64,000 bases of DNA from Vreelandella sp042466685. Lineage in GTDB: Bacteria; Pseudomonadota; Gammaproteobacteria; Pseudomonadales; Halomonadaceae. Location of the stretch: the NCBI RefSeq assembly GCF_042466685.1, contig NZ_CP170448.1, positions 4,774,001 to 4,838,000 of the forward strand, in the 5' to 3' direction. Of the stretch, positions 8,986 to 16,270 are shown piece by piece. The notes beneath the pieces were generated by a model. It saw nothing but the letters and a program-made list of their open reading frames with translations, did not search any database and had not been told where the DNA came from. Position 1 is the stretch's first letter. Every line of letters begins with the position of its first letter. The translations under genes and the position numbers were made by a program.

Positions 8986-9753
8986 TTAAAGCGCCAGGTC
9001 GTACTCAACGATTAGCGGTGCAAACTCTGAGAAGGTCGCATCGTAATCGATCCACGCGTCGACCACATGGCGGCGGAAGTTGGGGCCGACTAATTGATAG
9101 TCGATCCGCCAGCCTTCCTGACGCTCACGGGGTACGTCTTGGTCAAGCTTCGGCCACCAGGTGTATTCACCTGCATCGCGGTTGATTTCGCGGAAGGTAT
9201 CGATAAACCCGGTAGGGCCAAGCACCTGATCCATCCAGGCGCGCTCTTCCGGGCGAAAACCCGAAGTGAGCTGATTGTCCGACCAGTTGGCCAAATCGAC
9301 GGTTTTATGGGCAATATGCCAAGTACCGCAGAGGATGTATTCGCGACGTTTGCGCGACATCTTCGTCAGGTACTCTTGGTACTGATCCATAAATGACTGT
9401 TTGGCTTTTTGGTCACTTCCATCAGGCATCAAGAAAGAAACGATACTGAAGCGTTCATAATCCGCCTGCAGAAAACGTCCTTCATGGTCACACTGAGGAA
9501 ACCCCAGGCCATACATAATCGCCTTGGGAATTTTGCGGCAATAGAGTGCCACACCGGAGAAACCATCCTCTTCGGCATCCAGGAAGTAGCCTTCATAGCC
9601 TTCCGGATAGAGAATGTGGTCACCCAGTTCAAAACTTTTTGCCTTGATGTTCTGCACGCAGACCACGTCGACATCCTGCTGAGCCAGCCAGTCCAGGAAG
9701 CCACGATCGACGGCATCACGAATACCATTGACATTGATGCTGGCAATTTTCAT
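8986..9753 (-). CDS. crc: Crc, catabolite repression control protein (inactive ExoIII fold)
   Basis: The 255-residue protein has the exonuclease III/AP-endonuclease fold sequence, beginning MKIASINVNGIRDAVDRGFL. Every catalytic position appears changed. The metal-binding Glu of the QE motif is Asn35 (CVQNIKA). The GDWN motif is GTWH (Thr144, His146). The C-terminal SDH is SEF (243-244). Pseudomonas Crc shows the same kind of losses and shares KRREYI-CG, PERAW and APLIV-YD. Crc is not a nuclease; with Hfq it blocks translation of mRNAs for less preferred carbon sources. The rph-crc-pyrE neighbourhood matches Pseudomonas and supports the call. Automated pipelines would probably label it exodeoxyribonuclease III. 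Confidence 0.85.
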   Translation of the reverse strand: MKIASINVNGIRDAVDRGFLDWLAQQDVDVVCVQNIKAKSFELGDHILYPEGYEGYFLDAEEDGFSGVALYCRKIPKAIMYGLGFPQCDHEGRFLQADYERFSIVSFLMPDGSDQKAKQSFMDQYQEYLTKMSRKRREYILCGTWHIAHKTVDLANWSDNQLTSGFRPEERAWMDQVLGPTGFIDTFREINRDAGEYTWWPKLDQDVPRERQEGWRIDYQLVGPNFRRHVVDAWIDYDATFSEFAPLIVEYDLAL

Positions 9754-9875
9754 AAATCGTCCCTTTTGCGTCGCTGCTGTATGATACCCGACGTTTAGAC
9801 GTTTGGGTAAAGGCAGCAGCTAAAACTTGCCATTTACCCTACTTTTATTGTTGCTTTCGTGCCGATTTAAACCTA

Positions 9876-10018
9876 AGGAGCCTCTGATTAATGTAATGAG
9901 CGCAGGCCAGACAAGGCAAAAATCAACGAAAAAGCGGAGTTTACGGGGTGTAAATGAGCATTTTGAGGCGATTTTTAACGCCGTATGGCCAAGCGTAATA
10001 GTTAATCAGAGGCTTCCT
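9876..10018. repeat. MITE-like element with terminal inverted repeats, upstream of pyrE
   Basis: The 143-bp segment is bounded by inverted copies of GCCTCTGATTAA (9880-9891 and 10002-10013), with one flanking AGGA/TTCCT extension on each side. Inside are shorter related blocks (CAGGCCAGACAAGGC and CCGTATGGCCAAGCG). It contains no gene. Its right end stops about 20 bp before the pyrE start, so it separates pyrE from its natural upstream region. No second copy was found in this window. The size, inverted ends and lack of coding suggest a miniature transposable or REP-like element. Confidence 0.6.
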
Positions 10019-10038
10019 ACCGCCTAGTGAGGAATACC

Positions 10039-10704
10039 GTGGCTACCACTCTACAACCCTACCAGCGCGATTTCATTGCCTTTGCCATTGAGCAGGGCGT
10101 GCTTAAGTTTGGCGAGTTTACGCTTAAATCCGGCCGTGTTAGCCCCTACTTTTTCAACGCCGGCTTGTTTCAGACCGGCCGCGCGCTGGCCAAGCTGGGT
10201 CGTTTTTACGCCCAGGCGATTGTCGATAGCGATTTGAACGCCGATGTGCTGTTTGGCCCAGCCTATAAAGGTATTCCGCTGGCGGCCGTTACAGCGGCGG
10301 CCTTGGCCGATCATCACGATCTGGATATGCCCTACTCATTTAACCGTAAAGAGGCCAAAACCCACGGCGAAGGCGGCAATATCGTGGGTGCGCCCTTAAC
10401 AGGTAATATTTTAATCATTGATGATGTGATTACTGCAGGCACCGCGATTCGCGAAGTGATGACGTTGATTGAACAGAGTGGTGCCCATGCCGCGGGCGTT
10501 ATTATCGCCCTGGATCGCCAGGAGCGCGGTCAGGGCGAGCAGAGTGCTATTCAGGAAGTCCAGGCTCAGTACGGCATGCCGGTGGTCAGTATCGTCACCT
10601 TAGAGCAAGTGCTCACTTACCTTGAAGAGCACGCTGGAGGTGAAATGCTTGCCTACGCTGAAGCGATCAGAGCGTATCGCGACCGCTACGGCATTACTCA
10701 CTGA
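10039..10704 (+). CDS. pyrE: Orotate phosphoribosyltransferase
   Basis: The 221-residue protein starts MATTLQPYQRDFIAFAIEQG at GTG 10039, after TGAGGAA. Conserved blocks are FTLKSGRVSPYFFNAG, the FGPAYKGIPL substrate loop, the catalytic RKEAKTHGEGG loop and the PRPP-binding motif ILIIDDVITAGTA. It converts orotate and PRPP to orotidine monophosphate in pyrimidine synthesis. An upstream in-frame GTG at 10027 lies too close to the SD-like GAGG and is less likely. A MITE-like element precedes the gene. Its stop abuts the trmL stop with no gap, so the two genes are convergent. Confidence 0.97.
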   Translation: MATTLQPYQRDFIAFAIEQGVLKFGEFTLKSGRVSPYFFNAGLFQTGRALAKLGRFYAQAIVDSDLNADVLFGPAYKGIPLAAVTAAALADHHDLDMPYSFNRKEAKTHGEGGNIVGAPLTGNILIIDDVITAGTAIREVMTLIEQSGAHAAGVIIALDRQERGQGEQSAIQEVQAQYGMPVVSIVTLEQVLTYLEEHAGGEMLAYAEAIRAYRDRYGITH

Positions 10705-11175
10705 TTAGGCTTGCCCTGCGCCAGCAAAACCTTGCTGGCGCCACGCCTCGTAGCTCACAATAGCCACGGCGTTGGAGAGGTTCAGGCTACGGTTGTTGGG
10801 CTGCATGGGCAGGCGCAGTTTGTGCTCAGCGTCTAGCGCTTCGTGTACCTGGGGTGAAAGCCCGCCGGTTTCCGAGCCGAACAGCAGTACATCGCCTGGG
10901 GCAAAGTCAGCATCGCTGTAGGTGCGCGTACCTTTGGTGGTGATCGCCCAGATACACCGCCCCTGCATCGCCGCTTGAAAGGCGCTAAAATCCGCGTGGC
11001 GAGTGACGTTGTCCAGGTCGCGGTAATCCAGCCCGGCGCGACGTAGCTTCTTCTCTTCCAGGTCGAAGCCCAGCGGCTCAATCAGGTGTAAACGGCAGCC
11101 ATTATTGGCCACCAAGCGCATGATATTGCCCGTATTGGGCGCCATGCGCGGTTCAAAAAGCGCTACTTCAAACAT
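10705..11175 (-). CDS. trmL: tRNA (cytidine/uridine-34 2'-O)-methyltransferase TrmL
   Basis: This is a SPOUT methyltransferase of about 156 residues. Conserved motifs are EPRMAPNTGNIMRLVANNG at the N terminus, LLFGSETGGLS in the middle and LPMQPNNRSLNLSNAVAIV near the end, where the trefoil knot binds S-adenosylmethionine. TrmL methylates the wobble ribose of tRNA-Leu species. The start could be ATG 11175 or GTG 11181; AGGTGG lies close to both, and ATG is chosen because MFEVALFEP is the usual N terminus. It is convergent with pyrE. Confidence 0.93.
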   Translation of the reverse strand: MFEVALFEPRMAPNTGNIMRLVANNGCRLHLIEPLGFDLEEKKLRRAGLDYRDLDNVTRHADFSAFQAAMQGRCIWAITTKGTRTYSDADFAPGDVLLFGSETGGLSPQVHEALDAEHKLRLPMQPNNRSLNLSNAVAIVSYEAWRQQGFAGAGQA

Positions 11176-11271
11176 CGCCACCTGCCTATTGTTCGCCCAT
11201 TATGCATTGACCAAGCGCCGCCGATTGTAATCGAAAACGCCTAGCAACACTCGCAGAGGATCATCTTCGCC

Positions 11272-13341
11272 ATGACGCCCCCAACGCCCAAGAGCATTCT
11301 TAGTCGCATTAAAGGGCTAAACCCACGCCAGCAGGAAGCGGTGCGCTATATCGATGGCCCCTGCTTGGTATTGGCGGGTGCAGGCTCCGGTAAAACCAGC
11401 GTGATCACCACCAAGATTGCCTACCTGGTTCAAGAGTGTGGGATGAGCGCGCGTAAAATCGCCGCGGTGACCTTTACCAACAAGGCCGCCCGTGAGATGA
11501 AAGAGCGTGTGGGTCAGATGCTTCACGGCAAAGAGGGCCATGGGCTAACGGTCTCCACCTTCCACACCCTGGGGCTGAACATTATTCGCGGCGAGCTGAA
11601 AACCCTGGGCTACAAACCGGGCTTTTCCCTGTTTGACCCGGAAGACGCCAAGGCGCTGCTGCGCGATTTGATGAACAAAGACGCCCAGGTGGACGCCGAA
11701 CAGATCAACGCCGTGCAGAGCAAAATCTCCACTTGGAAGAACGACTTAGTGCTGCCCAGCGATGCGCTCTCGTTTGCCTCGGATGACGATGAGCACTTCG
11801 CTGCCCGGGTGTACGAAGCCTACGTGCGCCACCTTAAAGCTTACAACGCGGTGGATTTTGACGATCTGATTTTGCTGCCAGTGGTATTGCTAAAAAACGA
11901 TGCTGAGGCGTTAGAGCGCTGGCGACGCAAAATCCACTACATGCTGGTGGATGAGTACCAGGACACCAACGTTTCCCAGTACCTGCTGGTGAAGCTACTG
12001 ATGGCGGAGCGCTCCACCTTTACCGTGGTGGGTGATGATGACCAGTCGATTTACGCTTGGCGTGGCGCCCGGCCTGAAAACCTGATTACCCTGGGGAAAG
12101 ATTTCCCGCGCTTGAAAGTCATCAAGCTAGAGCAGAACTACCGCTCTACCGCCACAATACTGCGCGCCGCCAACACGCTGATCGCCAATAACCCCCACGT
12201 TTACGAAAAGACCCTGTGGTCCGATATGGGTGACGGCGCGCCGATTCGGGTAATCGTGAACCGTCATGAAGAGGCCGAGTCTGAGCGAGTCGCCAGCGAG
12301 ATGCTTACCCGGCGTATCAAAGAGAAGGCCGAATGGCGGGACTTTGCAGTGCTGTATCGCGGTAATTTCCAGGCCCGTTTGCTGGAGCTTAAGCTGCAGC
12401 ACTACCAGATTCCTTACAAGCTCTCCGGCGGCACATCTTTTTTCTCGCGCAACGAGATCAAGGACACCATGGCTTACCTGCGTCTGCTAATTAACCCCGC
12501 CGACGACAATGCTTTTTTGCGCATCGTGAACGTGCCGCGCCGTGAAGTGGGCCCAGGCACGGTAGAGAAGCTTGCCAACTACGCCACCGAGCGCTCGATA
12601 TCACTGTTTGCCGCCTGCCACGAGCTGGGGTTGGAACAGGTATTACCGACCCGAGCCGTGGAGCGGCTGTCGCGCTTTACCCACTTTCTCGACAGCGTGC
12701 GTAAACGCATGGATCAGGGCGATGCCATTGCCGCCATACGCGACATGCTGCGGGATATGGATTACGAAGCGTGGTTGTATCAAAACGCCAGCGCGCCCAC
12801 CGTTGCCGAACGCCGCATGGCTAATGTATGGATTTTGATCGACCAGTTAGAGAAGTCGCTTAACCGCGACCCTGAAGAGAGTACCGACGCCACAGAGACC
12901 GAAACCGACAGCGTGGAAGCGGCTATTTCACGCCTGGTGCTGCGCGATATTCTCGAGCAGCAGGCGGAAGAGGATGACTCCGATCGCGTGCAACTACTCA
13001 CCATGCATGCCTCCAAAGGGTTGGAGTTCCCCCATGTCTATTTGATGGGCTTAGAGGAGGATCTGCTGCCCCACCGCAACGCCATCGAAGTAGGCACCGT
13101 GGAGGAGGAGCGGCGGCTGGCCTATGTGGGCATTACCCGTGCGCGGCGCACGCTAACCTTGACCCTTGCCCGCCAGCGTAAAGCCTACGGTGAACTAATG
13201 GACTGTGCGCCCAGCCGCTTTTTAGACGAGCTGCCTGGTGAGGATTTGGAGTGGGAAGGCCGTGCAGATAAAGAGGATCCGGATAAGAAGCAGGCCCGTG
13301 GCAAAGATGCCATTGCCGGGCTGCGCTCGCTACTGGGCTGA
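11272..13341 (+). CDS. rep: ATP-dependent DNA helicase Rep
   Basis: The 689-residue SF1A helicase begins near LNPRQQEAVRYIDGP with Walker A AGAGSGKT. Other motifs are VTFTNKAAREMKERV (Ia), VDEYQDTN (II), VVGDDDQSIYAWRGA (III), LEQNYRST (IV), LLTMHASKGLEFPHVYL (V) and YVGITRARRTLTL (VI). The overall match, especially SILSRIKGLNPRQQEAVRY-like spacing and length, is closer to Rep than UvrD. Rep removes proteins ahead of the replication fork and aids restart. It starts from ATG 11272 after GAGGATCATC. A hairpin follows at 13394. Confidence 0.95.
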   Translation: MTPPTPKSILSRIKGLNPRQQEAVRYIDGPCLVLAGAGSGKTSVITTKIAYLVQECGMSARKIAAVTFTNKAAREMKERVGQMLHGKEGHGLTVSTFHTLGLNIIRGELKTLGYKPGFSLFDPEDAKALLRDLMNKDAQVDAEQINAVQSKISTWKNDLVLPSDALSFASDDDEHFAARVYEAYVRHLKAYNAVDFDDLILLPVVLLKNDAEALERWRRKIHYMLVDEYQDTNVSQYLLVKLLMAERSTFTVVGDDDQSIYAWRGARPENLITLGKDFPRLKVIKLEQNYRSTATILRAANTLIANNPHVYEKTLWSDMGDGAPIRVIVNRHEEAESERVASEMLTRRIKEKAEWRDFAVLYRGNFQARLLELKLQHYQIPYKLSGGTSFFSRNEIKDTMAYLRLLINPADDNAFLRIVNVPRREVGPGTVEKLANYATERSISLFAACHELGLEQVLPTRAVERLSRFTHFLDSVRKRMDQGDAIAAIRDMLRDMDYEAWLYQNASAPTVAERRMANVWILIDQLEKSLNRDPEESTDATETETDSVEAAISRLVLRDILEQQAEEDDSDRVQLLTMHASKGLEFPHVYLMGLEEDLLPHRNAIEVGTVEEERRLAYVGITRARRTLTLTLARQRKAYGELMDCAPSRFLDELPGEDLEWEGRADKEDPDKKQARGKDAIAGLRSLLG

Positions 13342-13393
13342 TTAAGCAGAAGTTATAAACGCAGGTTTTAGAAATGAGGCTTTAAAACAAAAA

Positions 13394-13429
13394 TATCCAC
13401 AGGGCGATCACTAAAACACCCTGTGGATA
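13394..13429. terminator. Hairpin between rep and the cytochrome gene
   Basis: An 11-bp perfect stem, TATCCACAGGG with its complement CCCTGTGGATA, encloses a 14-base loop. It sits between convergent genes and is followed by AAAT and preceded by an A-rich tract, so it may terminate both. The stem arms resemble DnaA-box sequence (TTATCCACA-like), which is probably coincidental. Confidence 0.55.
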
Positions 13430-13474
13430 AATTTACCAAGCTAAATCAGTGCTGCTAAATGAAACGAATGAGTG

Positions 13475-14356
13475 CTACTGCGCTTCAGCCATTAAATAAT
13501 CAACAACGGCCATCACCTCTTCATCGGAAAGATTGGGATTGCCGCCTTTGGCTGGCATAGCGCCAATGCCGTTAATGGCGCTGGCATAGAGCTCATCAGC
13601 CCCCTTCTCTAAACGCGCCGCCCAAGCTTCTGAATCGCCTTTGGTCGGGGCTCCAGCGACACCATTGTCGTGACAAGCCGCGCAGCCAGAGCTTGCGTAT
13701 AGGGCTTCACCGTCTAAATCGCTACCGCCACTTGTCTCTTCAGAGGCGGCCACGCCCTCTTCACTCGCTGCGTCGTCATTTGAAGCCACTGCTTCTTCAC
13801 TTGCCGCTTCTTCGCCCTCAGCAGCAGCGGTCTCTTCGCTAGCAGCCTCATCGGCGGCACCTTCGTCGCTAGACGCTTCGTCGTCTGCAGCAGCTTCGTC
13901 ACCACTACTCAACTCGGGTACTTCCATCACCGGCTCAACCATATAGGCAACCGCCGCTTCCACTTCCTCATCGGAAAGGTTGGGGTTACCGCCTTTGGCT
14001 GGCATGGCGCCAATACCGTTAATGGCGTGGTCTAGCAGCGTGGCGAAGCCTTGTTCAGCACGTTCAGCCCAGGCCTCTTCATCACCACGAATAGGTGCTC
14101 CCGCAGCGCCCGATTCGTGGCAAGCGCTACACACATTGCCGTAGATGCCCTCACCGTCGATATCACCGCCACTGCTGCTATCGCTAGGAGGTGCCGCCGC
14201 GGTACCACAGTCTTGGCCTTGTAAACAGAGTTGCCCTACCGGCGCCAAACGCTCGGCAATCGCATCACGTGCGGCGTCATCTTGGGCATAAACACTGGAT
14301 GTGCCCGCCATGAAGCCGAGGGCCGCCAGCCCGCTCATGATCAGCTTAGCTTTCAC
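13475..14356 (-). CDS. Diheme cytochrome c5-type protein with acidic linker
   Basis: The precursor of about 293 residues starts at GTG 14356, preceded by AGAGGTGG. An N-terminal signal peptide ends near SSVYA. Two class I cytochrome c domains each carry a heme motif (CSACH at about 76-80, CAACH at 225-229) and a distal Met in the identical motif GIGAMPAKGGNPNLSDEEV. The domains are separated by a linker of about 68 residues, nearly all Ala, Glu, Asp and Ser (about 144-211). A short N-terminal stretch also has a C-x5-C pair (LCLQGQDC). The protein should be periplasmic and carry electrons between respiratory complexes. The acidic linker fits a halophile periplasm. The near-identity of the two domains indicates an internal duplication. 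The partner oxidase is unknown. Confidence 0.88.
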   Translation of the reverse strand: MKAKLIMSGLAALGFMAGTSSVYAQDDAARDAIAERLAPVGQLCLQGQDCGTAAAPPSDSSSGGDIDGEGIYGNVCSACHESGAAGAPIRGDEEAWAERAEQGFATLLDHAINGIGAMPAKGGNPNLSDEEVEAAVAYMVEPVMEVPELSSGDEAAADDEASSDEGAADEAASEETAAAEGEEAASEEAVASNDDAASEEGVAASEETSGGSDLDGEALYASSGCAACHDNGVAGAPTKGDSEAWAARLEKGADELYASAINGIGAMPAKGGNPNLSDEEVMAVVDYLMAEAQ

Positions 14357-14564
14357 TCTCACCACCTCTTGAGTATTGTCATAAAACGTTTTTTATCAAT
14401 CTCTGTCTCAACTGCTGTCTCAAACCCTATGTGCGGTAACGCCAACATCGATGATGCACCGCCGAGACGCCAAGACGTGCGTATAGAACTAGTATACCGG
14501 CAACGTAAAGCGCAAGAAAATGCTACTAAGCGCGCTTATGTGATCCATAGGTACTATCTAAGCC

Positions 14565-15515
14565 CTATTTTGGCTCTTCGCTCCTCTCTCCACCACCTTT
14601 CCACGCTAATAAACGCTGCTGGGCGTAACACACAAAACCGGCCTGCTGATAGAGCCGCTTGGCTGGTAAATTAACGTCATCAACTCCCAGCACTATTTCC
14701 GCTGCTCCAGCCTGCTGGGCAAGCTCCATGGCTGTGTTTAGTAGCGAACGGCCCAGGCCTATGCCGCGCCAACTCGGTGTTAGCCCCATTAACATTAGTT
14801 CCCAGCGGCCCAACGCCGGGCGAGGCGCCAGGAGTAGTACTCCCACTACGACATTTTGGAAACTAACGGAGTACCAGTGCTGTGGCGCTTGGGGAGCCTG
14901 CTGATAAAACCCGGCTAATAACTCCTTAATTGAAAGTATGTCGCGTAGGGGGCGACTATCCAGCGAACCCTCTCCCACTTCGGCCAACAGACTCAGTTGC
15001 TCCGCCTGAGAAAGCTCGCCAAACGGCTGCAGGGACAGCGGCATCGCTCCATTCATCGCTAAGCGGCGGTGGTTGCTAGCGTTTAAATACTCCAAACAGA
15101 CTAGCTGCTGCATACCGTTTTTAAGTAACAGCCCTTGCGTTTCGGCGGCTTCGGAAGAAAGCTCCAGATGACATAGACGAATATTTTGTGTTTTCACCCA
15201 CTGGCGAGCCGTATCTAACAGTAAAGGTGCGGGATCTGCCGCTTTTTGCGGTAGCCCTGTTTTTGGTAGCCATAGCTGCGCCATATTCATGGGCAGACGT
15301 TGTACCCAGATAGCGGCCGTTACCTGCCCCGCCTCAAGCGTTACCCATAGTCCTTCCCACTGAGTATCTGGCTGATTGTACATTGCCTTTACGGCAGCGC
15401 TCAGGGCCGATTGCTGAGCGGGATCATGGGCAGCAGCAAGCTTTAACAGTGCCTCGCGACGCTGGGAGGGTGGGCACTGCACGGTTTGAAGAGGCGTTAT
15501 CTGCGCTGAAGTCAT
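14565..15515 (-). CDS. GNAT-family N-acetyltransferase
   Basis: The protein has about 316 residues. The C-terminal half has the acetyl-CoA binding signature LTPSWRGIGLGRSLLNTAM and the following helix-strand AAEIVLGVDDVNLPAKRLYQQAGF, typical of GNAT motif A and B. The N-terminal half (about 1-150) shows a weak second GNAT-like fold (VTAAIWVQRLP), so it may be a tandem GNAT. The substrate cannot be told from sequence. It is divergent from the hemolysin/ligase operon across about 110 bp that carries regulator half-sites, and might be coregulated. ATG 15515 is taken as start because the annotated upstream codon is TTG. Confidence 0.82.
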   Translation of the reverse strand: MTSAQITPLQTVQCPPSQRREALLKLAAAHDPAQQSALSAAVKAMYNQPDTQWEGLWVTLEAGQVTAAIWVQRLPMNMAQLWLPKTGLPQKAADPAPLLLDTARQWVKTQNIRLCHLELSSEAAETQGLLLKNGMQQLVCLEYLNASNHRRLAMNGAMPLSLQPFGELSQAEQLSLLAEVGEGSLDSRPLRDILSIKELLAGFYQQAPQAPQHWYSVSFQNVVVGVLLLAPRPALGRWELMLMGLTPSWRGIGLGRSLLNTAMELAQQAGAAEIVLGVDDVNLPAKRLYQQAGFVCYAQQRLLAWKGGGERSEEPK

Positions 15516-15569
15516 CAATACGTTACCTATTTAATGCTCGGTCAAACCGGGGATAAATATTTACCCAGC

Positions 15570-15587
15570 TTAAGTTCCCGTTAAGTT
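15570..15587 (+). promoter_or_regulatory. Paired TTAAGTT half-sites, likely OmpR/PmrA-type regulator box
   Basis: Two direct copies of TTAAGTT lie at 15570-15576 and 15581-15587, one helical turn (11 bp) apart, in the short divergent region. PmrA/QseB-type response regulators recognise CTTAA-like half-sites with this spacing, and the operon encodes a regulator of that subfamily. Binding is inferred, not shown. Confidence 0.5.
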
Positions 15588-15628
15588 ATCCCGCCCAGAG
15601 TGTCGGAAAACATGATGGAGATCATCCG

Positions 15629-16270
15629 ATGGCTCGCCTACGTTCACTCCCCACAGCGCTAACAAGGCTGAATTGGCACGAGGCCCTCAATTGGCAGGAG
15701 CAAGCGGCGCTTCAGCAACTGATTCAGCAACGCTTTGCCCAGCAGCACAGCGCTCATATCCAGCATTTTCTGCCGCGCCTGTTTGGGCTCTGGCAAGCGG
15801 AACAGCCGCAAGCGGCAGTGGGACTGCGTCTTGCCAGCAGCGGGCCGCTCTTTCTGGAGCGCTACCTGGATGGCAAGGCCGAACAGGTTATTAACCATGG
15901 GTTTCAGCAGACACTTGCCCGTCGGGAGATTGCCGAAATAGGCAACTTGGCTAGCCTGCGCCCCGGCTTGCAGCGCCAACTGTTTATCTTCCTGGCCCAT
16001 CAATTGGCGACTGAAGGTATCGCCTGGCTACTGTTTACCGCTACTCCCGAGGTTGCCAACGGGTTGCGCCGCCTAGGGTTATCCCCACAGCCTATCACCC
16101 CTGCCGACCCTACCCGACTGGGCGAAGAGTCGCATCTTTGGGGGCGCTATTACCAGCATCGCCCATGGGTCATGGCAGGCGATCTACGCAGTGCCATGCA
16201 GACACTTCAAGCGCAGCCAATCCTGGCTGACATGGTGGCAGCGGAGATGATGCATGCTCGACTTGCCTAA
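15629..16270 (+). CDS. Thermostable-hemolysin family protein
   Basis: The 213-residue protein carries the signature of the thermostable hemolysin family: FLERYLDGKAEQVI, then RREIAEIGNLASLRPG, then LFIFLAHQLATEGIAWLLFTAT, and ITPADPTRLGEESHLWGRYY. No signal peptide or membrane helix is visible, so a secreted toxin role is doubtful despite the family name. The layout of the central strand-helix block resembles GNAT or LuxI-type acyl donors, so an acyltransferase role is a reasonable inference. It starts with a GGAG site 8 bp upstream and overlaps the next gene by 17 bp, first in a seven-gene operon. Family call firm, function unknown. Confidence 0.8.
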   Translation: MARLRSLPTALTRLNWHEALNWQEQAALQQLIQQRFAQQHSAHIQHFLPRLFGLWQAEQPQAAVGLRLASSGPLFLERYLDGKAEQVINHGFQQTLARREIAEIGNLASLRPGLQRQLFIFLAHQLATEGIAWLLFTATPEVANGLRRLGLSPQPITPADPTRLGEESHLWGRYYQHRPWVMAGDLRSAMQTLQAQPILADMVAAEMMHARLA

